NCBI GenBank assembly: GCA_002708395.1
Contig: PANP01000034.1
Span: 5,739-12,362, forward strand
Length of the DNA: 6,624 nucleotides
Source: Dehalococcoidia bacterium
GTDB taxonomy: Bacteria > Chloroflexota > Dehalococcoidia > UBA3495
Reading direction: 5' to 3'
Numbering within the stretch: the first letter of the stretch is position 1; every line of letters starts with the position of its first letter. The position numbers and the translations under genes were made by a program. Positions 1 to 5,277 of the stretch are shown piece after piece. The notes beneath the pieces are model-generated. The model worked only from the letters and a program-made list of their open reading frames with translations, had not been told where the DNA came from and did not search any database.

Positions 1-364
1 GGACAAAACCGCCGTTCTCCCCAGTGTTCATCTTCACGATACGGATCCCCAACGCCTTCTTGCCCAATCTCTGCCCATCCTTGGTGAGCAGTACCAACTG
101 GAAGATTAGAACGATAAGAAGCGATAAAAGGATGAAAACGCTGGCGACCGTCTCACCTCCCGGCCCGTGAACCAGCAACGGGGTGACAACCGCGAACACT
201 GCTACAGGAACCACCAAGACGATTCCATCGACGATGGCCGCTCCTAGTCGTGCCAACCTGCCGGCAAGGGCTTCAGCAGCCCTTGCCGACGTCAGGGAAG
301 TCCCGCAACTGGAGCAGAACGAAGCCCCTTCTACGTTATTGGCATGACAACTAGGACATTCCAT
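1..364 (-). CDS. Zinc-ribbon RDD-domain membrane protein, N-terminal part (runs off left edge)
   Basis: This reading frame starts at ATG 364-362 and is still open at base 2, giving 121 residues and no stop. A short N-terminal zinc ribbon is visible, with CPSC at residues 3-6 and CSSC at 17-20, which makes four cysteines able to bind one zinc. An RDD domain follows: an arginine-rich entry and RLGAAIVDGIVLVVP at about 39-53, hydrophobic segments at about 44-64 and 74-93, and the typical DGQRLGKKALGIRIV stretch at 96-110. RDD proteins are small integral membrane proteins with two or three helices and mostly unknown function; some have been linked to transport. The start is supported by GAAGGTG six bases upstream. 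The gene lies 32 bases after the Asp-box propeller gene, so it is probably co-transcribed with it. The missing C-terminus should hold the rest of the RDD domain. The family call is strong, but no specific function can be given. Confidence 0.87.
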   Translation of the reverse strand, partial: MECPSCHANNVEGASFCSSCGTSLTSARAAEALAGRLARLGAAIVDGIVLVVPVAVFAVVTPLLVHGPGGETVASVFILLSLLIVLIFQLVLLTKDGQRLGKKALGIRIVKMNTGENGGFV

Positions 365-396
365 AGTGCACCTTCGCCGGTGTCCGTAGGCGGGAT

Positions 397-1434
397 TTAG
401 CCGCAAGCCAGCGAGTATACCTGTGTCGCCCCGGCGGGCAGCGGATATGCGTTCCAGGATTCGCCACGGTCCAAGCTGCCGAACACCTGGCCGCCACCGG
501 TAGCGCAGTACATGCGGCCCCGTTGGTGCTCGTCGAAAGCGATACCGAACATGGTGCTCCTGGCATCGAAGCCTAGTTCGATATGCTCCCAGGTAGCGCC
601 GACATCCTTGCTGCGATACAGCGCCCCCAACTCGCTCTGGAAGTTGGCTCCGGCGGCCACCCAAACCGTCTTGGGGTCTCCCGGCACTTCCCGGATGCCC
701 CGACAATAAGTGTGCCCCTTTTCGTTGAGCCCACCTTGCAGGTCGATGTGGGTCCAATGGTCCCCATGGTCCTCGCTGCGGAACAGCCCGGCCCGCGAGA
801 TGCTGAGGACTGTCCCCGGTATCAGGGAACTAGCCATAACGCCGTGCATATCGACCAAGTCGTCGTTCATGTACAGACCGTGGCTTAGGTTCTCCCAGGT
901 CTCGCCGCCGTCCGTAGTATGGATAAGACCGCCTACTTCGATCGCTCCGTACAATTCATCGGAGTCTGCGGCGCTGCCAGCCATCATCAGTATGCGCTTG
1001 GCCGGGTTGGAGCCGGGACCCATGGTGACGTCCGGAAAGCGGACGCTGACCGGGATGGGTTTCCAGTTCTCGCCGCCGTCTTCGCTCCGGTAAATCTCAC
1101 AACCCTCGTAGCCTGCGTACATGACGTTGGAGTCGCGGGGAGAGTAGAGCAGGGACCAGACGGGCTGGCCGTGGTCCGGTACGTTAACCTTCTCCCAGTT
1201 CTCTCCATGGTCAGTGCTGCGGTAGGGTCCATCCTGTGTGCCTGCGTACACAATCTCCGGCTTCTGGGGATGGATCGCCAGGGCACGAATGGCGGGGGTT
1301 TCCGGCAGGCCGTTGCCCTTCAACTCCCACTCTTTCTCCCCTTCCGCCAGACGGTATAGCCCGGAATTCACGTTGCGTCCGGGAGCGGTTTCTCCCGCCA
1401 GACCCACGTATGTGTATGCTTTGTTCGCTGCCAT
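397..1434 (-). CDS. Asp-box (BNR/sialidase-like) beta-propeller protein
   Basis: The 345-residue protein is made almost entirely of beta-propeller repeats. Six clear Asp-box motifs (S/T-x-D-x-G-x-x-W) occur at residues 73-80 (STDHGENW), 117-124, 173-180, 220-227, 275-282 and 320-327. A degenerate copy near 25-37 suggests a seventh blade. Asp boxes are known from sialidases, Ycf48-type photosystem assembly factors and Vps10-type domains, where they sit on turns of the propeller and often do not take part in catalysis. No sialidase arginine triad or catalytic Tyr/Glu arrangement is evident, so this is more likely a binding or scaffold protein, or an enzyme of unknown reaction. There is no signal peptide or membrane segment. 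The start is firm: AGGGAGGA lies six bases before the ATG and the propeller begins at once. It follows the two ASST-like genes after a 138-base gap that contains a promoter candidate. Its link to their pathway is inferred from position only. Confidence 0.88.
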   Translation of the reverse strand: MAANKAYTYVGLAGETAPGRNVNSGLYRLAEGEKEWELKGNGLPETPAIRALAIHPQKPEIVYAGTQDGPYRSTDHGENWEKVNVPDHGQPVWSLLYSPRDSNVMYAGYEGCEIYRSEDGGENWKPIPVSVRFPDVTMGPGSNPAKRILMMAGSAADSDELYGAIEVGGLIHTTDGGETWENLSHGLYMNDDLVDMHGVMASSLIPGTVLSISRAGLFRSEDHGDHWTHIDLQGGLNEKGHTYCRGIREVPGDPKTVWVAAGANFQSELGALYRSKDVGATWEHIELGFDARSTMFGIAFDEHQRGRMYCATGGGQVFGSLDRGESWNAYPLPAGATQVYSLACG

Positions 1435-1450
1435 GGTTCGTCCTCCCTAT

Positions 1451-1505
1451 CAGCCGGTTAAATCTCGTCTAACACGAGGACCGCAAAAGCCGAAAATCCC
1501 GGCTG
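1451..1505 (-). repeat. Inverted repeats forming a possible alternative leader fold
   Basis: On the minus strand CAGCCGG (1499-1505) is a perfect complement of CCGGCTG (1451-1457). Between the arms sits a small perfect hairpin, CTCGT (1474-1478), loop GTTAG, ACGAG (1464-1468). The outer pairing uses the same bases as the 1488-1504 hairpin, so the two folds exclude each other. The lower arm ends three bases before the ribosome binding site at 1441-1448. Seven complementary bases within about 55 could be chance. Confidence 0.35.
1488..1504 (-). promoter_or_regulatory. Leader hairpin followed by short T run (possible weak terminator or attenuator)
   Basis: On the minus strand AGCCG (1500-1504) pairs with CGGCT (1488-1492) around a seven-base loop, and three further T residues follow (1485-1487). 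A five-pair stem with so short a T run is weak for an intrinsic terminator. It could modestly terminate read-through from the ASST-like genes, or act in the leader made from the promoter just upstream. Confidence 0.3.
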
Positions 1506-1521
1506 TCTATCGAATGGCCCC

Positions 1522-1550
1522 ATTCCACCAGAAAGCCCTATCATTGTCAA
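1522..1550 (-). promoter_or_regulatory. Sigma70-like promoter candidate
   Basis: On the minus strand a perfect TTGACA (1545-1550) is followed after exactly 17 bases by TGGAAT (1522-1527), which matches four of six positions of the TATAAT consensus. The predicted transcription start is near 1514-1516, leaving a leader of about 80 bases before the propeller start codon at 1434. It lies in the only long gap of the cluster and points at the downstream gene, both of which support it. The moderate -10 match and the absence of any experiment limit confidence. Confidence 0.5.
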
Positions 1551-1572
1551 TCGAGTTGCCACGACTGTACCG

Positions 1573-2736
1573 CTAGGCGGGGGCGTAGAGACGGTTCAGG
1601 TTGGCGTGGCGGCCCGGATCCAGGTCCTTGCCCTGCAACGCCGGATGGTCCGGCCCGTAGCGGTGGGCGCGGAACACCGAGTTGGCGAACCCCGAGGCCG
1701 TGCCGCCAACGCCGTCGCCGCTCTTGCCGACGAAGGGGCTGATGTACTCCCACACGATGTCTTTGGTGGGCGTGACCTCAAATATCCGGCCCGGAGCGCC
1801 TTCGCATATCAAAGTGTTGCCGTTGGGCAACCGGTCCGCGCCGCTGATGTGATAGCTGAAGAATGATATGGGCGGGTCGCCACGATACTCCCATGCAATC
1901 TGATTATCCACCGGATCAATCTCAACAATCCTGGAGTGGCACACTCCACGCCGATGGGGACCGTTGTCGAAGAGCAGGACGTGCCCGTTGTCGAGAAAAG
2001 TCGGGTTGTGCTGGTGGGATATGTCTCCTGGGCCCCATTTCCAGCTGAACTCTCCGGTGGACCGGTCGACGATGCCCACCGTGTCGGTCTGCCGGAAACT
2101 AACTAGCAAAGACCCGTCACTGGTCACGTTCAGGCAGTTCTGGTGGGTCCACTCTTTCCGGCCTTCCAGGAAGCAGATGGTGTCCTCCTCCGGGCTAAGG
2201 TGTTCCCAGGACCGCCACTCGTCCACAATCTCGCCGCCTCGGGTAACCTCCATCACCGCATCCCCAAGCATCTGTCCTTTTTCCGAGCCGGCTTCGTAGC
2301 CGCCTTTCACACTTGCGGCTAACTCCTCTGGCATGGACTTCCACACCAGCACCAGGGTGTTGCCGTTGGGTAGGCGCTGAAAATCGTGATGAAGAAAGGG
2401 ATACCGGTACTCCCAGACGACATTATTGTCCCAGTCCAGTTCCAGAACAGCCCCGGCTACGGTCCGGCCTCCGCCTGGAACTAGGCTCCGCTCGGGGCGG
2501 TTCAAGAACGAAGTCTCCTCGGCCGCAGGTCCGGTACGAAGCAGCAAGTTCCCGTTATCCAATAGATAGCCGTAGCTTATGCCCTCGTCACAATGCCAGG
2601 TATGGCAGATGCGGCCTTCCATGTCGATCAGCCGGGCGTCAAAGCCGCTGTTGGTCACTAAGAGAGTGTAGCCTCGATAACTGTTCTGGGGAGAGTAGTG
2701 AATCAAGCCTGTTGAATGATGTGAGGACCAGCCCAT
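1573..2736 (-). CDS. Arylsulfotransferase (ASST)-family six-bladed propeller enzyme, copy 1
   Basis: The 387-residue protein resembles bacterial aryl-sulfate sulfotransferases, which move a sulfuryl group between phenols without PAPS by way of a sulfo-histidine. Six blade-end strands of the form hydrophobic-Asp-...-W-x-Y/W are visible (about 35-48, 97-111, 161-177, 221-234, 270-285, 318-331), alternating with NGN-type turns (DNGNLLL 60-66, PNGNTLV 123-129, DNGHVLL 249-255, PNGNTLI 304-310). Candidate active-site residues are His116/His117 in HHDF, His198 and Asn200 in HQN, Arg215 in SFRQ, and His241/His243 in HQH just before FDNG (256-259). These match, from memory, the order of His252, His356, Asn358, Arg374 and His436 in the E. 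coli enzyme. Unlike that periplasmic enzyme there is no signal peptide, so this one is probably cytoplasmic. AAGGAGAT precedes the ATG by about 10 bases. Another propeller-type lyase or hydrolase activity remains possible. Confidence 0.83.
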   Translation of the reverse strand: MGWSSHHSTGLIHYSPQNSYRGYTLLVTNSGFDARLIDMEGRICHTWHCDEGISYGYLLDNGNLLLRTGPAAEETSFLNRPERSLVPGGGRTVAGAVLELDWDNNVVWEYRYPFLHHDFQRLPNGNTLVLVWKSMPEELAASVKGGYEAGSEKGQMLGDAVMEVTRGGEIVDEWRSWEHLSPEEDTICFLEGRKEWTHQNCLNVTSDGSLLVSFRQTDTVGIVDRSTGEFSWKWGPGDISHQHNPTFLDNGHVLLFDNGPHRRGVCHSRIVEIDPVDNQIAWEYRGDPPISFFSYHISGADRLPNGNTLICEGAPGRIFEVTPTKDIVWEYISPFVGKSGDGVGGTASGFANSVFRAHRYGPDHPALQGKDLDPGRHANLNRLYAPA

Positions 2737-2770
2737 ATCGGAATCGATCTCCTTCTCATGTATTCGGACC
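2737..2770 (-). repeat. Leader of ASST-like copy 1, homologous to leader of copy 2
   Basis: The minus-strand stretch from GGTCC (2766-2770) through the ribosome binding site to CCGATATGGGCTGG matches the leader of copy 2 with about one base of length difference. The duplication therefore covered the translation start region as well as the coding sequence. Confidence 0.55.
2747..2754 (-). promoter_or_regulatory. Ribosome binding site of ASST-like copy 1
   Basis: AAGGAGAT on the minus strand lies ten bases before the ATG at 2736. It fixes the start of this copy, which also begins with the MGWS residues shared with its paralogue. Confidence 0.7.
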
Positions 2771-2779
2771 CCAGGTCCG
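2765..2779 (-). repeat. Perfect GC-rich hairpin ahead of ASST-like copy 1
   Basis: On the minus strand CGGACC (2774-2779) pairs perfectly with GGTCCG (2765-2770) around a three-base loop. No T run follows, so it is not an intrinsic terminator. It sits about 10 bases upstream of the ribosome binding site, between the two ASST-like genes, where it could affect mRNA stability, processing or the relative expression of the two copies. Confidence 0.45.
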
Positions 2780-2812
2780 TAAGTCTACCCAAGTAATGAT
2801 TCTCCGATGGAT

Positions 2813-3943
2813 TCAGGCAGGGTTCGCATAGATCCGATTCAGATTCCCGAACCGGCCAGGATCCAAGTCTTTGCCTTGTAGCGCCGGATGCTCAGGTTCA
2901 TACCGATGAGCTCGGAAAACGGTATTGGCTAGGTCTTGCGGACCACCACCTACCGCCCTAGCCCCAGGTTTGAGAAACGGGTTGATATACTCCCACACTA
3001 TTTCCCTATTGCACGTGACTTCGAACATCCGTCCGCAGCAACCCTCACAAATCAGAGTGTTGCCGTTGCCCAGACGCTGTGCGCTGCTGATAAGTGGGCT
3101 GAAAAATGAGAATGGCGGGTCTGCTTTGTACTCCCATTCGATCTGATTGGTGGCCGGATCCACCTCAATCACCCTAGAATACGGAACCGGCCTGGTGTGG
3201 TGGGACCCGTTATCGAACAACAAAATGTGGCCGTTATCCAGCATGGTTGGATGATGTTGGTGGGAGATGTTTCCCGGCCCCCACTTCCATCGGAACTCCC
3301 CGGAATTCCTGTCCACGATGCCTACAGTGCTGATTTGTCTAAAGCTGACTATCAGGTCTTCCTCCCGGGTGATGTTTAGAGCGTTTTGGTGCGTCCACTC
3401 CCTGCGATTCTCCATGGGGCAAATAATGTCTTCTTCGTACTTGAGGTGCTCCCATGACCTCCACTCCCAAGCAACCTCTCCGGCGGGCGTCACCTCCGTG
3501 ATTAGGTCCCCCACCATCTGACCGGGATGGTCTTCACTGACGTAGCCGCCCTGGACTTGTGAGGCAACATCGCGAGGTAGCACGGCCCACTGGAGTACTA
3601 GAGTGTTACCGTTGGATAGACGTTCAAAGTCCAGATGCATCAAGGGACTTCGATGCTCCCACACCACATTGCTATCCCAGTCCAATTCCAGTAACGCCGC
3701 TGCGCCTCCGGGACCCGGGCTTTCTTGGGGAGCGTGGGTACGCAGAAGCAGGTGGCCGTTGGGCAAGAGAAATCCATAGCCGATACCCTCTGACGAGTGC
3801 CACTGATGGCAGATGCGTCCATCAATGTCGATCAGATAGGCGTAGTTACCGCCGAAACTGTTACAGAACAAGGTGTATCCGCGGTCGCAGCCCTGAAGAG
3901 CGTAGTAAACCAGACCTGTCTTATGATGCTCGGACCAGCCCAT
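2813..3943 (-). CDS. Arylsulfotransferase (ASST)-family six-bladed propeller enzyme, copy 2
   Basis: This 376-residue protein is a tandem paralogue of the gene that follows it. A hand alignment over the last roughly 290 residues gives about 65 % identity with one single-residue gap. It has the same propeller pattern of W-E-Y/W blade ends and NGN turns, and the same candidate catalytic set: His103, His185 and Asn187 (HQN), Arg202 (SFRQ), His228/His230 (HQH) and FDNG at 243-246. Two differences stand out: HHDF in copy 1 is HLDF here, and the loop after residue 69 is about 14 residues shorter. The C-terminal block HPALQGKDLDPGR (352-364) is identical in both. There is no signal peptide or membrane segment. 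The start is clear, with GGAAGGAGG 11 bases upstream. It lies 83 bases after the flavoenzyme gene and 76 bases before copy 1, and all three probably share a transcript. Sulfotransfer is inferred from family; the acceptor and donor are unknown. Confidence 0.83.
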   Translation of the reverse strand: MGWSEHHKTGLVYYALQGCDRGYTLFCNSFGGNYAYLIDIDGRICHQWHSSEGIGYGFLLPNGHLLLRTHAPQESPGPGGAAALLELDWDSNVVWEHRSPLMHLDFERLSNGNTLVLQWAVLPRDVASQVQGGYVSEDHPGQMVGDLITEVTPAGEVAWEWRSWEHLKYEEDIICPMENRREWTHQNALNITREEDLIVSFRQISTVGIVDRNSGEFRWKWGPGNISHQHHPTMLDNGHILLFDNGSHHTRPVPYSRVIEVDPATNQIEWEYKADPPFSFFSPLISSAQRLGNGNTLICEGCCGRMFEVTCNREIVWEYINPFLKPGARAVGGGPQDLANTVFRAHRYEPEHPALQGKDLDPGRFGNLNRIYANPA

Positions 3944-3976
3944 ATCGGCATAGGCCTCCTTCCATCAGATTGGACC
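3944..3976 (-). repeat. Leader of ASST-like copy 2, homologous to leader of copy 1
   Basis: GGTCC (3972-3976) begins 29 bases before the start codon, against 30 in copy 1, and CCGATATGGGCTGG at the start is identical in both. Here the upstream half of the GC-rich hairpin is missing, so only copy 1 has that structure. Confidence 0.55.
3955..3963 (-). promoter_or_regulatory. Ribosome binding site of ASST-like copy 2
   Basis: GGAAGGAGG on the minus strand, 11 bases before the ATG at 3943, is the strongest Shine-Dalgarno match in the window. A second ATG eight bases before the chosen one is out of frame, so the MGWS start is the only fitting one. Confidence 0.75.
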
Positions 3977-4026
3977 TCAGACGGGTGAATCAACTTAGCA
4001 TTGATGAGCAGAAAGACCCCGGAATA

Positions 4027-5226
4027 TTATCCCATGGGATCGATTTCGGGCATACCCAACATGAACTGCCCATGGATCTCGTAGGACGAGTCGCTGACCA
4101 TCAGGTGCTGGGCTGCGGCCTCGAGGTCACGCAGGCACCGCTGCAGCACGCTGGTGTTGTACAACGCCCGCCCTCCACCGTAACGAAACGCCTGAGAAGC
4201 GACGTCCACTGCTACCTCAGTGGCGTAGGTGGCCGAACTTCGCATCTCGATCTGAAGTTGCAGGTCAGGGGTGTTGCCGTTGCACACCGAATCCCAGGCT
4301 TGCTCCAAGACTTCGATGACCAGCGACCGGACGGCGCGCAACTGTAGGTCGCACCTACCCAGGGAGCGCTGGAAGGACTCACGGGAAGCGATAGCCACCG
4401 GCCTTCCCCACCCGCGCCCAACCTGGGACTGGCCGGCGATGGTGTCCCACGCCCGCCCCCCCACTCCTAACGCAAAGGCCGCGTGTTCGTTGGCAACCAA
4501 TCCGGGCAATCCCATGAGAAACAACGGGCCGCCTCGTTTGGGCGCTGTGGTCATGGGGTCCCAAGCGAATTCATCGGGCACGAACAGGTCCGTTACCGAG
4601 TAGTCGTTGCTACCGGTGCCTTTGAGCCCCGCAACCTGCCAGTTGTCGTGAATCTCGACTTGCGAAGCTGGGAACACTATCCGCAGACGTTCACTTGTTT
4701 CCGATCCGTCACGAACGACCCGAACCCCACCGGACACCCATTCAGCGTGGCGGATGCCGCTGGCGAAGGGCCAACGTCCGTTGACGGTATACCCACCTTC
4801 CGTGGCAACGGCGACGCCCGCAGTCACGAACACCCCCGCACCCTTGGGCGGACGGCCTCCCGCGAACATCTTCTCGATAGCCTCATCGGACAGATAGGCT
4901 CCCGGAGCGGCGATGGAGGTAGCGCCAATCATTGTGGACCAAGCGGCTGCGGAGTCGATGCGGGCCAGAGCCTCAATGACCTCCACCTGGGTCACCGGGT
5001 CGGCCTCGGCACCGCCAAGCTCGGCGGGAAGTTTCAGCGCCAGCAGGCCAGATTCGTAAAGTGCGTCTACCGACGCCTGGGGAAGAGTTCCGTCCTCTTC
5101 AGCCTGGTCCGCCCCCGCTTCCAGAACCTCCCGAACGTCCTCGACGGCGTTCAAGAGGACTTGGCGTTTTTCTTTTCTCCCCGCTGGGAAATTCCAGAGC
5201 ATAGATCTACTCTCTGCGTGGGCCAT
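4027..5226 (-). CDS. Acyl-CoA dehydrogenase-fold flavoenzyme, probably a flavin-dependent monooxygenase
   Basis: The 399-residue protein has the three-part acyl-CoA dehydrogenase fold: a helical N-terminal domain (about 20-125, with LPAELGGAEADP at 66-77), a central beta domain (about 126-225, with GRWPFASGIRHAEWV at 150-164 and GLKGTGSNDYSVTDLFVP at 200-217) and a helical C-terminal domain (about 235-385, with LQRCLRDLEAAAQHL at 361-375). The second and last motifs are typical of the branch that includes HsaA-, DszC- and SfnB-like reduced-flavin monooxygenases, rather than true acyl-CoA dehydrogenases. The usual catalytic glutamate is not obvious. Such enzymes need a separate flavin reductase, and none is in the window. 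Its place between a CoA-transferase (51 bases upstream) and the ASST-like genes suggests oxidation of an acid or aromatic substrate. The ATG at 5226 lacks a clear Shine-Dalgarno; Met9 (5202-5200), preceded by GAGAG, is an alternative start. Confidence 0.85.
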   Translation of the reverse strand: MAHAESRSMLWNFPAGRKEKRQVLLNAVEDVREVLEAGADQAEEDGTLPQASVDALYESGLLALKLPAELGGAEADPVTQVEVIEALARIDSAAAWSTMIGATSIAAPGAYLSDEAIEKMFAGGRPPKGAGVFVTAGVAVATEGGYTVNGRWPFASGIRHAEWVSGGVRVVRDGSETSERLRIVFPASQVEIHDNWQVAGLKGTGSNDYSVTDLFVPDEFAWDPMTTAPKRGGPLFLMGLPGLVANEHAAFALGVGGRAWDTIAGQSQVGRGWGRPVAIASRESFQRSLGRCDLQLRAVRSLVIEVLEQAWDSVCNGNTPDLQLQIEMRSSATYATEVAVDVASQAFRYGGGRALYNTSVLQRCLRDLEAAAQHLMVSDSSYEIHGQFMLGMPEIDPMG

Positions 5227-5277
5227 TGTCGATTATCTGGAGTAAGTCCAGGATTCAAACGGGTCCAGATTCAAGTC

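Larger units (their letters stand above)
1435..1572 (-). other. 138-base intergenic leader between ASST-like gene and Asp-box propeller gene
   Basis: This is the longest gap in the window. On the minus strand it holds a promoter candidate, three potential base-paired elements and the ribosome binding site AGGGAGGA (1441-1448) of the propeller gene. No ORF with a believable start is seen. It suggests that the propeller gene and the RDD gene can be transcribed separately from the upstream enzymes. Confidence 0.6.

Noticed and set aside
397..1434. Asp-box protein as a true sialidase
   Set aside because: Asp boxes are present, but no convincing arginine triad, FRIP-like motif or catalytic Tyr/Glu pair was seen.
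3989..4005. ATCAA/TTGAT inverted repeat in the gap between flavoenzyme and ASST-like copy 2
   Set aside because: It is a five-pair AT-rich stem with a seven-base loop and no T run; too weak to call a terminator or operator.
3559..4347. Plus-strand reading frame of 262 residues
   Set aside because: It is antisense to two genes and the gap between them, and its translation resembles no domain. It is explained as a shadow of the minus-strand genes.
5235..5270. ATCTGG/CCAGAT inverted repeat between the CoA-transferase and flavoenzyme genes
   Set aside because: Six complementary bases separated by 24 bases are likely by chance, and no promoter or terminator accompanies them.
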